Of a stretch of 61,876 bases of DNA, positions 35,500 through 43,893 are shown in pieces. The notes beneath the pieces were generated by a model. The model saw only the letters and a program-made list of their open reading frames with translations. It was not told the origin of the DNA and searched no databases. The stretch covers positions 1-61,876 of the forward strand of contig JACQUW010000266.1 of assembly GCA_016210115.1 (NCBI GenBank), given 5' to 3'. A program made the translations under genes and the position numbers. This DNA is from Deltaproteobacteria bacterium (GTDB lineage: Bacteria > Desulfobacterota > Binatia > UBA9968). Numbering within the stretch: the stretch's first letter is position 1; every line of letters starts with the position of its first letter.

Positions 35500-36401
35500 C
35501 GGCTCAATCTCCTCATTCGTTCGGCAAATCCACGCAATGCTTCTAGTTTTCCCTGAGCCTCAATCTTTTCCAGGATGCCGTCCACCTGCGCTACTTCCGT
35601 ATAAAATCTTAAAGCTCCCTTTGCAAGCGTCTCGAATGCGTCAGGATTGAAGCTGAGTCCCTCGGGGTCGTTCTGGGCTGCGTATTCCTTAGCAAGCAGC
35701 ATATAGAAATCCGCAAAATCCAGAAGGTGGCGGTAGACATTCTTACTCTGACGGTGCTTTGTGATCAGTTGCGTATAAGCCAGAATAACCATTTCATTGC
35801 CGCCCCTTATCCGAAAACGGTTGACTTCCACAAAAGTTACTTTCGCCCGATCGAGCCGCTCCTCTTCAATGCGGGCGAGAGCCTCATAGGGAGTTTCCTG
35901 ATATTTCCGAACCAACTCGTTCCAGGCTTCCACTTTTTCGTCCAGCGCCCGGGTATATTCGACGGGGTCCTCAGACGGCAAAGCTTTCTGCAGGATCATC
36001 TGAAAAGAATCGATGGCTTCCATACGCCGCGCCGCCTCGACTCCGAGGCGACCATTGGACTCGGCAACCTTGCGGTAATGGGCTGCCGCCTGATCGTATT
36101 CTCGTAGCCTCTCATAGGCCGTAGCTTTGCTGAACTGAATAAGATCAGACAGCTGTCCGGGGTTTTTCCGCTCATAGTCCTCGAGGCGCACCAGTGTGGC
36201 TTTCATAATATTCGTTCCGGTCACATCTTTGGGGATGGGAAAACGGTAGAGGTCGACCCGGGAGAGCCTTTGAAAGTCCTTCAGAATGTCGAGCAAGTCT
36301 GCCGCCGGCGCGTATTGAGGCTCACGGCTTATTTTTGAAGAGCTGCAGCCGGCGCTGAGGAGTGTTCCCAGCGCCAGGAATAAGATGAGAAAGATGGCCA
36401 T
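35496..36401 (-). CDS. Outer-membrane-type lipoprotein, helical
   Basis: The protein has 301 residues. The lipobox LLSAGC puts the lipidated Cys at about 19. The mature part is helical and Tyr/Arg/Glu-rich, with a TPR-like stretch (QFSKATAYERLREYDQAAAHYRKVAES). I chose the ATG at 36401; the longer frame to 36482 would translate the dispersed intergenic repeat. It is translationally coupled to the 838-residue secreted protein and probably works with it at the outer membrane. Confidence 0.78.
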   Translation of the reverse strand: MAIFLILFLALGTLLSAGCSSSKISREPQYAPAADLLDILKDFQRLSRVDLYRFPIPKDVTGTNIMKATLVRLEDYERKNPGQLSDLIQFSKATAYERLREYDQAAAHYRKVAESNGRLGVEAARRMEAIDSFQMILQKALPSEDPVEYTRALDEKVEAWNELVRKYQETPYEALARIEEERLDRAKVTFVEVNRFRIRGGNEMVILAYTQLITKHRQSKNVYRHLLDFADFYMLLAKEYAAQNDPEGLSFNPDAFETLAKGALRFYTEVAQVDGILEKIEAQGKLEALRGFAERMRRLSR

Positions 36402-36460
36402 TGGAGCTTTAAGCGCTCTGGTACAGCTTCTGTTTTTGTTGGAGTCTCTACCCGATGGAG

Positions 36461-36487
36461 AAATGTAAACGGTAAATGGCAAACGTG
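36461..36487. repeat. Dispersed AAATGGC-type repeat, short copy
   Basis: The sequence AAATGTAAACGGTAAATGGC and its continuation shares the beat of the copies at 7411 and 16808. It lies between the lipoprotein gene and the FAD-binding gene. Confidence 0.4.
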
Positions 36488-36511
36488 AAGATAATTTTAG
36501 TCTTGCATTTT

Positions 36512-37378
36512 TCAGTGTCTATTTTGTTTTCTGTTCAATAAGGCTCGGATCGTTCTTCGGATATAGGTTTCTGCGATCTGCTTTTTGTACCACGTCGACC
36601 CGCGACCGTCCGCGACGGATTCAATCCTCGACAGACAGGCATGAACGAATGTCTCGGTGGCGCCGGAAGTGAGTTCTTTTCCTTGGAGAGTCTCCGCCTC
36701 TGTGCTAAATGTAAGCGGAACGGAGGTCAGAGAACCCACAGTGAGTCTCATCTCCCGGCAGTATCCCTCCTCCTGGCTCAGCAGACCGGCTACCCCGACC
36801 AGGGGCCGGTCGATCCCGGAATCGCCGGAGAGACGCAGATAGGCGGTACGGCTCTTTGGGCGTAGCGGGGGCACCAAGACATCCGTAACGATCTCATCGT
36901 TCTGCAGTGCCGTCGTGTAGATGTCCCGGTGAAAGCCCTCGATCGGAATGAGCCTTTCACCGCGGATGCTCCGGGCCTTGACCTTCGCCCCAAGGACAGT
37001 CAGGAGAGGCGCGGGATCCGAGTGATTATCCGCGTGGCATAGATCGCCTACGACGGTCCCCAAGTTGCGCACGCGCAGGTTGCCAACCTGGCCCAGACCC
37101 ACGGCGAGCGCCGGATAGTGTTCTTTGATTGTCGCCGAACTCTCCACCTGGCGATGTGTCACGAGGGCCCCGATACGCAGGCCATGCTCTTCGTCGAATT
37201 GAATCTGGTCCAAGGCCGGGATTTTCTTAAGACTGATCAGATGCTCAGGAAAAAAGAGCCGGTGGCGGACGAGAACCATGACAGCGACGCCGCCGGCGAT
37301 GATGCGCGCCGCACCACCGGAGTCGGCCATCAAGCGGCAGGCTTCATCCACCGAAGGAGGAAAGTCTATCTTCGTCAT
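36512..37378 (-). CDS. CoxM-like FAD-binding subunit, orphan
   Basis: This protein of 288 residues resembles the medium (FAD) subunit of molybdenum hydroxylases such as CO dehydrogenase and xanthine dehydrogenase. The FAD contacts sit in GGAARIIAGGVAVMVLVRHR and VGNLRVRNLGTVVGDLCHADNHSDP. These differ from the usual AGGxSL and TIGGNLC patterns. The large molybdopterin subunit and the 2Fe-2S subunit are absent nearby, so it is an orphan or partner genes lie elsewhere. It may have taken another redox role. The start is ATG 37378. Confidence 0.82.
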   Translation of the reverse strand: MTKIDFPPSVDEACRLMADSGGAARIIAGGVAVMVLVRHRLFFPEHLISLKKIPALDQIQFDEEHGLRIGALVTHRQVESSATIKEHYPALAVGLGQVGNLRVRNLGTVVGDLCHADNHSDPAPLLTVLGAKVKARSIRGERLIPIEGFHRDIYTTALQNDEIVTDVLVPPLRPKSRTAYLRLSGDSGIDRPLVGVAGLLSQEEGYCREMRLTVGSLTSVPLTFSTEAETLQGKELTSGATETFVHACLSRIESVADGRGSTWYKKQIAETYIRRTIRALLNRKQNRH

Positions 37379-37460
37379 GTTTAGTGATAACTCTATTCTA
37401 AAAACACTTCGGCCGGTGAGCGAGGCGGCACCGGTTTGACCTGAACACTGAGATCTTCTT

Positions 37461-37832
37461 TTACCCTGTTTTGAAAAGAGAGTAAAACAAGACTAGCTCT
37501 TTTTTGCCTGCCGCCGCAAAGTCATGCGGGGTTCCTTTGGGGATGTGACAGAGCATGCCCGGTTCGAGGGATAATTTCCTCTTGTTGATGCGCAAACGCC
37601 CGCGTCCTTTGAGCACGTGACAGAGCACGTCTTTGTCCCGATGGGTGATCTGCTTTGAGTCCGGATTCCTTCTCGGGGTGAATGAGATCAGACCAATGCT
37701 GACATTTTTGTTTTCAACACAGCTCTTGTAGCGAATCTCGGGGGTGATCTTCTCGAGTCCTTTTAAAATCTCCGGAATTCTCAGCAAGAAGATCTTCGTT
37801 CTCTTCTTGACTCTCGGCTCTTGGGTGGTCAC
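37461..37832 (-). CDS. Cupin-domain protein
   Basis: The protein has 123 residues. A cupin barrel is indicated by THRDKDVLCHVLKGRGRLRINKRKLSLEPGMLCHIPKGTPHDFAA, with the conserved His, Glu/Asp-like and Gly positions of the two cupin motifs. Such small cupins may bind metal and small ligands. Its start overlaps the stop of the DHH protein (ATGA), suggesting co-expression. The substrate is unknown. Confidence 0.8.
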   Translation of the reverse strand: MTTQEPRVKKRTKIFLLRIPEILKGLEKITPEIRYKSCVENKNVSIGLISFTPRRNPDSKQITHRDKDVLCHVLKGRGRLRINKRKLSLEPGMLCHIPKGTPHDFAAAGKKELVLFYSLFKTG

Positions 37833-38803
37833 TCTTTTATGGCGTTAAAAATTTCGGCGATCGCGTCCTCCACCCGGTCATTGGGCACCCGGCAGGAGCC
37901 GACGACCCTGTGTCCCCCTCCGCCGAATCTTTCCAGCAGCGCGCCGACATTTACGTTGGAAGTCGTGTTGAAGATGTTGTAGCCGACCGAGATCGCGGTC
38001 GTGTTGGGCCGTTGATCATCGTCGGCAATCTTCAGAGAGATATTCCCCGCGGGGAAAAGGGTGTAAAGAAGAAACCGGTTCCCTTCGGGAATGTCCTTAA
38101 TGCCGCGAAGATCGACAAAAATAACGTTGCCCTTCAAGATCGCCCGGCTGAGAAGAATTTCCTTGAGCTTCTCCTGGGCGTCGACGATCTCTTGGCACCG
38201 TCGCTGGACTTCGGATTCTGCCAGGATCTTTTCTAGAGGAGCATCACGGAGAAGAGGAATGAGCTTTACCCAGTAAGGCTCGTCCTGCAATCTTTTCCCG
38301 TCAAGCGTCATGGAAATCAAGACATAGCCCCCTGGGTGAAGGACATCGTCGGGGGTAAGCCGGCCCGCATCGATCTTATCTGTTTCCTCTAGAAGAACTC
38401 TCATCCGCTCTGACTTCAGCGAAGTAAGTTTTTCCCGCCGGTTGCTTTTTCCCGGCGTGCCAGTTTCGGCTTCTGCCGTCGTGTAATACTCGTAAACGAC
38501 ACGGGCCGCGCTGGGCGCCAGGCGGAAACCGCCTTTCCCGGGGACAACCGAGGGCGGCGTGCCGGGAGCGGGAAATCCGATGTGGCGCAGCCAGCAGTCG
38601 GAATTCGTGATGTGGTGGTCAAACCAGAGGCTGCAGTTGGGGTGGTAGGGAAGATTGGCGATAACGTCTCCGTGTCGAATCTCGACGACGCCGTCCTGCA
38701 TGAATTTCGGCTCAACAAAAAGATAGGATTCGATCTCCTCCATAGCGGTCAGCAATGCGCCGCAGACCAATCCATCAAAATCGGCGCGTGTGACGAGCCT
38801 CAT
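37829..38803 (-). CDS. DHH-family phosphoesterase
   Basis: The protein has 324 residues. The N-terminal Asp pair RADFDG (Asp8, Asp10) and the DHH motif WFDHHIT are the metal ligands of the family. The C-terminal DHHA1 domain ends with the substrate motif FGGGGHRVVGS. Relatives act on oligoribonucleotides, cyclic di-AMP breakdown products or inorganic polyphosphate; which one applies here is open. It overlaps ald by ATGA and the cupin gene by ATGA, forming an operon. Confidence 0.88.
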   Translation of the reverse strand: MRLVTRADFDGLVCGALLTAMEEIESYLFVEPKFMQDGVVEIRHGDVIANLPYHPNCSLWFDHHITNSDCWLRHIGFPAPGTPPSVVPGKGGFRLAPSAARVVYEYYTTAEAETGTPGKSNRREKLTSLKSERMRVLLEETDKIDAGRLTPDDVLHPGGYVLISMTLDGKRLQDEPYWVKLIPLLRDAPLEKILAESEVQRRCQEIVDAQEKLKEILLSRAILKGNVIFVDLRGIKDIPEGNRFLLYTLFPAGNISLKIADDDQRPNTTAISVGYNIFNTTSNVNVGALLERFGGGGHRVVGSCRVPNDRVEDAIAEIFNAIKE

Positions 38804-39915
38804 GCGATTACCTGTTCAACGGGATTCAGGGGCAGCCCGAAGGCGGAGGCAACGCCGGCGTGAGTCACCATACTCTGATAGGTATTAAGCCCGCGCGCCA
38901 ACGCGCTGTTTTGCTGGAGAGCGCGGGGGAATCCTTTATCGGCAATTTCCAATCCATAGGACAAGGTGGCGTTGGTGAGAGCATAAGTGGAAGTGTAGGG
39001 AACGATGGCCGGCATGTTGGCCACGCAGTAATGGACAACCTCCTCTTCGACGTAAATGGGGTGGCGATGAGTGGTCGTCCGGGACGTCTCAGCGCACCCT
39101 CCCTGATCAATGCAGATGTCCACGATGGCGGCGCCGGGTTTCATCAGCCTGACGAGCGATCGCGGCAAGAGTTTGGGCGCCTTAGCGCCCGGGATCAGGA
39201 CGGCGCCGATAACGAGATCGGCATCCACCGCTTCCTCTTCCACGTTAGCGCGGTTGGACATTAACGTGGTGACGTAGCCGCCCAAAATATCATGGACATA
39301 CCGGAGTTTTGCCGGGTTAATATCCAGTATGCTGACATAGGCGCCCATGCCTGCCGCGACCTGACACGCGCTGGATCCGGAGATTCCAGCCCCCAGAATC
39401 GCGACCTTTCCGGGGCGAACGCCGGAGGCCCCCCCGAGCAGGATGCCGCGCCCGCCGTTTTCCGCCTGAAGACACCAGGCTCCAACCTGAAGCGACAGAC
39501 GGCCGGCAATTTCGCTCATCGGCGTCAACAGGGGAAGAGAGCCATCGTCGAGCTGGATTGTTTCATAGCCGATGGAAATGACGCGTTTCTCGAGGAGGAC
39601 GCGAGTGAGCTCTTCGCTCGCCGCGAGGTGGAGATAGGTAAACAGAAGGAGCCCAGGGCGGAGGTACGAATATTCCGACGGGAGCGGCTCTTTGACTTTC
39701 ATAATGAGGTCGGCCTCCTCCCACGCTTCAGCGGCCGAGTCGACCAGAATGGCGCCACAGGCCTCGTAAGAACGATCGAGAAGACCGCTGCCTCCGCCGG
39801 CTCCTTTCTCGACCAAGACTTTATGTCCATGAGATACGAAAGCCGAAACTCCCGGCGGTGTAACAGCAACCCGATTTTCCTCTTCTTTGATCTCTTTTGG
39901 GACGCCAACGATCAT
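38800..39915 (-). CDS. ald: Alanine dehydrogenase
   Basis: Ald interconverts L-alanine and pyruvate plus ammonia with NAD. The product has 371 residues, the usual length. Catalytic residues are visible: Lys in MKVKEP, His in LFTYLHLA and Asp in VDICIDQGG. The NAD fold is AILGAGISGSSACQVA. It is the first gene of the ald-DHH-cupin run. With alaC it gives the window two alanine-pyruvate enzymes. Confidence 0.95.
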   Translation of the reverse strand: MIVGVPKEIKEEENRVAVTPPGVSAFVSHGHKVLVEKGAGGGSGLLDRSYEACGAILVDSAAEAWEEADLIMKVKEPLPSEYSYLRPGLLLFTYLHLAASEELTRVLLEKRVISIGYETIQLDDGSLPLLTPMSEIAGRLSLQVGAWCLQAENGGRGILLGGASGVRPGKVAILGAGISGSSACQVAAGMGAYVSILDINPAKLRYVHDILGGYVTTLMSNRANVEEEAVDADLVIGAVLIPGAKAPKLLPRSLVRLMKPGAAIVDICIDQGGCAETSRTTTHRHPIYVEEEVVHYCVANMPAIVPYTSTYALTNATLSYGLEIADKGFPRALQQNSALARGLNTYQSMVTHAGVASAFGLPLNPVEQVIA

Positions 39916-39998
39916 GGTTTATGACTAATGTAAGCGAGAGTTGCTGTCAAGAAAGCCGCAGCTTCCCCGCGAATAGCAAGATAGCGCCATCGAGCGCT

Positions 39999-40406
39999 TC
40001 ACATCGATCCGGGATATTTCCATGCCCCCCAGGCAAGAAAGACCCAGCCGAGAAGAAAAGCCACACCACCGATGGGTGTAATGGCTCCCAGCCATCGAAG
40101 GCCAGTCACGCTGAGCAGATAAAGAGTGCCGGAGAAAATCAACGTACCCGCCAGGAATAACCAACCGGCCGCCACGATGCCCGCTCCTGGCCACCGGCTT
40201 GCGGCCCAGCCAACCAACAACAAGGCAACGGCATGGTACATCTGGTAACGCACGCCGGTCTCGAAGACGTTCACCATTTCAGACGAGAGCCGCCCCTTTA
40301 GACCGTGCGCCGCAAAGGCGCCGAGGCCGACAGCCACAAAAGCCGAAACGGACCCGGCGACAAAGAAAAACCGCTCCACGAATCTATTGTAACTCTTTGC
40401 CTGCAT
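39999..40406 (-). CDS. DUF423-family small membrane protein
   Basis: The protein has 135 residues and four hydrophobic segments. GLGAFAAHGLKGRLSSEMVNVFETGVRYQMYHAVALL is the DUF423 signature and ITPIGGVAFLLGWVFLAWGAW the usual ending. I chose the ATG at 40406; the frame stays open upstream but gives no relevant sequence. It is an inner-membrane protein of unknown function. It is divergent from the next small-gene cluster. Confidence 0.9.
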   Translation of the reverse strand: MQAKSYNRFVERFFFVAGSVSAFVAVGLGAFAAHGLKGRLSSEMVNVFETGVRYQMYHAVALLLVGWAASRWPGAGIVAAGWLFLAGTLIFSGTLYLLSVTGLRWLGAITPIGGVAFLLGWVFLAWGAWKYPGSM

Positions 40407-40703
40407 GTTTGGAATCACGAGAGTGTTTTTCCTGACCTCGAATAATTTAGCCAAGGTCTGGCACAACAAGATAACACGTCCTGAGCGGGTAGACGTCAAT
40501 AAAGGTGACGTGCACAGCGGGGCACGAAGAATTGGCGACAGCCAAGCACGAAATTTGCCAAAAAGGGAAAAAAACTTTGGGGGTTCAAACTGTAGTAAGA
40601 TTTCTGATCCATACAGAATTGTGAAGGAAAATCCCTCCAAATCCAGTCGAGAACGTCACTCAGCGAATCAAAAAAAGGAAACAATCGGTCCAGTTCTATC
40701 GCA

Positions 40704-40718
40704 TGGCACGGCCCTTGC
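40704..40718 (+). promoter_or_regulatory. Sigma54 (-24/-12) promoter
   Basis: The sequence TGGCACGGCCCTTGC matches the sigma54 consensus TGGCACG-N4-TTGC exactly, with GG and GC ten bases apart. Transcription would start near 40730, about 30 bases before the next coding region. Sigma54 promoters need an enhancer-binding activator; none is in the window. The 300 bases upstream (40407-40703) hold no gene and may contain activator sites. Confidence 0.75.
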
Positions 40719-40760
40719 GGGACCGAGTTTTAAAGCGACATTATTTATAAGGGGGCGACA

Positions 40761-41108
40761 ATGAAACTAATAGATGTCATCCTGCGGTTTAGCAGAGTCG
40801 CGATTATCGGTTTTCTCTTTGTGTTAATCATTTCTCTGACTGCGAGCGAGCGAAAAGCTCTGTCAGCCGTTGAAGGTTCTGCTGAGAGCCACTTTAAACT
40901 GCTTGACGGGTACTCGCTGATTCCGGGCAGTGCGGTTCTCGTCGAAGGGGGCTATATCGTAGCGCTGTTTCAAAACGCGGAGGCCGGTCTTTATGCCCTC
41001 GTTACTTTTGCTGCGGCCTGCGATTCGCAACGGTGCACTATCGAAGACCTCGTTGCTTACACCCTGTTTAGCGAGACGCAAACCGCTATCCGGCTGGCGC
41101 AGGCTTGA
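40761..41108 (+). CDS. Small protein with N-terminal membrane helix
   Basis: The protein has 115 residues. One hydrophobic segment (about 12-28, RVAIIGFLFVLIISLTA) anchors it or serves as an uncleaved signal; the rest is a small domain with two Cys (CDSQRC). A good ribosome site, AAGGGGG, precedes the ATG. It lies directly behind the sigma54 promoter. I recognise no family. Confidence 0.65.
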   Translation: MKLIDVILRFSRVAIIGFLFVLIISLTASERKALSAVEGSAESHFKLLDGYSLIPGSAVLVEGGYIVALFQNAEAGLYALVTFAAACDSQRCTIEDLVAYTLFSETQTAIRLAQA

Positions 41109-41150
41109 TTCAGGGATGCTAACTTGAATGGCATAGGGAAGGGGTATGTT

Positions 41151-41357
41151 ATGTCAACGAAACTATTCGCGATCAAGGTTATGGATTGTGATCAAACCGA
41201 CTGGAGATTTGTTTTTGCCAGGAACAAGGACGATGCTGCATCGAAAGCGGTGAGCGAAAATCCTGGAATAGTTCCCGTTACCGTGTATGAACCGGTCGTG
41301 CTGGGCGAAGAAACAGCGGTGATTCCTAGACTTTCTAGCGTCACGGGGACGGACTAG
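41151..41357 (+). CDS. Small cytoplasmic protein, unknown function
   Basis: The protein has 68 residues. I chose the ATG at 41151 with a purine-rich site (GGGAAGGGG) upstream. The sequence (MSTKLFAIKVMDCDQTDWRFVFARNKDDAASKAVSENP) suggests a compact alpha/beta fold. It is 42 bases behind the preceding gene and probably in the same sigma54-driven transcript. Confidence 0.55.
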   Translation: MSTKLFAIKVMDCDQTDWRFVFARNKDDAASKAVSENPGIVPVTVYEPVVLGEETAVIPRLSSVTGTD

Positions 41358-41445
41358 TAATGGATTCTTGCCCGAATAGCGACGCGGGGGAAGGGAGATC
41401 TCCTGGGGGCCAAGGCTCGGCAGAGCAATTGAAAAAGAGGATCCA

Positions 41446-41667
41446 ATGAGAAAAGTCGTGTCAGGAATTATGATGGCGGTGTCGTTGAGCTCCCTGGCGG
41501 GTTGCGTAATCTACGACCCGGGTCCTTACCCCTACTATGGGCCTCCTCCCCGCGTCTATTATAATCCTTATGCTTACGGCTATTACTATCCACACCATTA
41601 TTCGTACTATGGTTACGGTTATTACGGTGACGACACGGGTTACAGTGATTACAGGTCCGAAGATTAG
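41446..41667 (+). CDS. Tyr-rich small lipoprotein
   Basis: The protein has 73 residues. The lipobox SLAGC sets the lipidated Cys at residue 20, and the mature part is dominated by Tyr, Pro and Gly (for example YGYGYYGDDTGY). Such tyrosine-rich lipoproteins are common in Gram-negative envelopes; their roles are mostly unknown. AGAGGA precedes the ATG. The next 218 bases hold no clear gene. Confidence 0.72.
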   Translation: MRKVVSGIMMAVSLSSLAGCVIYDPGPYPYYGPPPRVYYNPYAYGYYYPHHYSYYGYGYYGDDTGYSDYRSED

Positions 41668-41885
41668 ACAACGTGCGATGCCATCGCATTCTTCCTCCAA
41701 CCAAAAATCTCCCGCGACGCGGCGACTCGAAAGACGCCTCGTTACTAAGACTCCGGCCCGCTGTTGACATCAGAACGGTCAACGGCTGAACCTCGATTGA
41801 ATCGAGAATCCATGCTATTTTTCTCTCAGTTCCTGCGCGGTAGGAGGTCCCTGTCAGTCTCCCGAAGCAAGACGACTCTGAGTCA

Positions 41886-42182
41886 GTGGCTCAACCTGCT
41901 GAGGCTAGACCACTCTCGACGAAGACCGGCCGGATCCGATTCGTTGCCGGAATAGGTCTAATGGCTCTCAGCTTTTTGGTTTACCCTACCTATTCTATCA
42001 TCATCCTGTTTCCGCCGTTTCCGGCGCCGATGACAATCGGTATAATAGTTGCCGCTTCCATCGTTAGCTGGTTTGTTTTTGCGGCCGGGGTGTTTCTTGC
42101 CGGCTGGGAAGGGTACGAATGGCTCAAACGTCTGTGGAAGCGGAAAGCGGCGGAGAGCGGAGATGAGCAGGAACACCGCTGA
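41886..42182 (+). CDS. Small two-helix membrane protein
   Basis: The protein has up to 98 residues. Two hydrophobic segments (FVAGIGLMALSFLVYPTY and IIVAASIVSWFVFAAGVFLA) and a basic C-terminal tail suggest an inner-membrane protein. The start is uncertain: GTG at 41886 or ATG at 41961. There is no family match. It shares orientation with the thioesterase gene downstream. Confidence 0.55.
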   Translation: MAQPAEARPLSTKTGRIRFVAGIGLMALSFLVYPTYSIIILFPPFPAPMTIGIIVAASIVSWFVFAAGVFLAGWEGYEWLKRLWKRKAAESGDEQEHR

Positions 42183-42249
42183 GGCGGCGGTCCACCCGTT
42201 TCTTCGCTGCGTACGTGATCAGTTGATTTAAATCCCGGAAGCCGGCGAG

Positions 42250-43125
42250 ATGGCCCGAACATTTTCCTCGAGATTCCGCGTTCGGTATGACGAACTGGAT
42301 TCCTTCGGGCATCTCAACAATGCCGTTTGCGCCAGGTACATGCAGGAGGCTGCGATTCAAGCGTCGGCGGAGGCCGGCCATTCTCTTCGCTGGCACGATG
42401 AACGCAATCGCGCCTGGGTTATCCGCCGGCTGCAGATCCGGTATCATCTTCAGGTGCTTTACGGCGAGGAGCTTCAGGTTACGACCTGGATTTCCGAGTG
42501 TGAAGAATCCTCCTGTTCTCGCGAATACGAAGTCATTCGCGCCCGGGACGGGGCGCGCGTGGCGCGCGGCCGGGCCCAATGGATCTATCTGGATTCAATG
42601 AGCGGCCGCCCGGCGCGGCTGCCGGAGGAATTCAAAAATGTCTTCGCCCCGACTGGGGAGGCCGACGATCTGGGGATTCGCGCCTATAACTCGCGCAGGA
42701 TCAACACGAGCTACCGTTATCGCAGCGCCCGTCGCGTCCATGGGTACGAGCTCGATCCCCTGCGGCGAGTCCACCATGCGGTCTATCTCAACTGGATCGA
42801 GCAGGCCTACTATGACGCCATCCGATCTGCGGGTCATCCGCTGGAAGAATTGCGTGCCGGTGATTGGATGATTTTTCAGGGTGGACACGATATCGAGTAC
42901 TTACAGCCGGCGCGCGACAATAACAACATTGAGATCGTGAGTTGGATCTGCGAAATGGGCAAGGTGCGCGGCGCCTGGACCCATGAGGTATATGACGCCC
43001 GAAACAATAGTCTGCTGGCACGCGATTATTCTCTCGGAGTGTTTGTGAATTCGGTGGGCAAACCCACCGCAGCTTCCCGAACTCTCATCGAAGACATTTT
43101 GCGCGGTCCGGAGGTGAGCTCATAG
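42250..43125 (+). CDS. Double-hotdog acyl-ACP/acyl-CoA thioesterase
   Basis: This is a hydrolase of 291 residues with two 4HBT/hotdog folds in tandem. The N-terminal domain begins VRYDELDSFGHLNNAVCARYMQEAA. The C-terminal domain contains HGYELDPLRRVHHAVYLNWIEQAYYDAI. Both share the D-x-x-G/R-x-V/L-x-N/H pattern. Double-domain proteins of this size resemble bacterial acyl-ACP thioesterases. The catalytic positions in the second copy read less typical. The substrate chain length cannot be inferred. Confidence 0.85.
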   Translation: MARTFSSRFRVRYDELDSFGHLNNAVCARYMQEAAIQASAEAGHSLRWHDERNRAWVIRRLQIRYHLQVLYGEELQVTTWISECEESSCSREYEVIRARDGARVARGRAQWIYLDSMSGRPARLPEEFKNVFAPTGEADDLGIRAYNSRRINTSYRYRSARRVHGYELDPLRRVHHAVYLNWIEQAYYDAIRSAGHPLEELRAGDWMIFQGGHDIEYLQPARDNNNIEIVSWICEMGKVRGAWTHEVYDARNNSLLARDYSLGVFVNSVGKPTAASRTLIEDILRGPEVSS

Positions 43126-43230
43126 CAATGGCTATTTATCAGCCGGCGGTTATCCTTCGATGGGTTGACGGCGCAGACTGCATGGTGGAAGAATCGCTTT
43201 GCTTGGCAGGCGTGCTTTGCGGAGGAGCGG

Positions 43231-43872
43231 ATGGCGCTAATCTTAAGCGAAATCGTAGGTAGAAATTCGGGCAAGGCGTTTGTCGTTGCCCGGGGGCAAA
43301 CGCTGCGAGTTGCCGGAAAGAGCATCGTTGATTTTGTCGCTTTCAACCTGCACAATTTGAAGGAGAGATTCGATCAAGCCAGGACCAAGACCAATCAGGC
43401 CAAGGTGTTTATCAGCGTGGGCGATCAGCTTGTCTCCAAGCTCAATAACCCCATGCTGACCATCGTCGCGGATACGTTTCATGAAGGCAGACACGACTTG
43501 CAGAAGGGGATGTGCAGCCGAAAGAGGTTTGAGCTTGTTGCTCAGGGAAAGGCGAAGAGAGAATTCGCCGAAGGGGTTGATATCAACCCTAAAGCTCCTG
43601 AGGATATCCCGGATCACGGGTGTTGGGAGAATCTTTCCGAGGCGCTGAAATCTTGGGACATTGAGCCTGAAGACATCCCCAGTCCCTTCAATATCTTTCA
43701 GACCATGCGCATTGATCCGGATTCAGGCCGCATGTTCGACACCATGATTCGCCCGAAAGAGGAAGCCTACGTTGATTTTCGCGCGGAGATGGACTGTCTG
43801 GTCGCTGCCAGTGCCTGCCCCGAGTCAGGAAGGGGACAGGCAATCCGTGTCGAGATCTTTGACGAAACGTAA
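43231..43872 (+). CDS. DUF1989 / urea carboxylase-associated family protein
   Basis: The protein has 213 residues. GQTLRVAGKSIVDFVAFNL, the Cys in GMCSRKR and DHGCWENLSEAL with PFNIFQTMRID are marks of the DUF1989 family, often linked to urea carboxylase or amidohydrolase clusters. Here no urea carboxylase gene is near. I chose the ATG at 43231 because GGAGGAG precedes it; the longer frame lacks such a site. It is probably a metal- and small-molecule-binding enzyme of unknown reaction. Confidence 0.85.
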   Translation: MALILSEIVGRNSGKAFVVARGQTLRVAGKSIVDFVAFNLHNLKERFDQARTKTNQAKVFISVGDQLVSKLNNPMLTIVADTFHEGRHDLQKGMCSRKRFELVAQGKAKREFAEGVDINPKAPEDIPDHGCWENLSEALKSWDIEPEDIPSPFNIFQTMRIDPDSGRMFDTMIRPKEEAYVDFRAEMDCLVAASACPESGRGQAIRVEIFDET

Positions 43873-43893
43873 GGTTCGCTCAAATCGAACCTT
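43871..43893. terminator. Hairpin between convergent genes
   Basis: AAGGTTCG and CGAACCTT form a perfect eight-base stem with a seven-base loop, between the ends of the DUF1989 and LysR genes, and overlapping both stops. A T-rich run (TTCTTTTTTAG) follows on the plus strand after some bases. It may act as a two-way terminator. Confidence 0.45.

Noticed and set aside
40540..40700. Riboswitch in the leader before the small membrane protein
   Set aside because: No known riboswitch core could be recognised, and the sigma54 start would exclude this stretch from the transcript.
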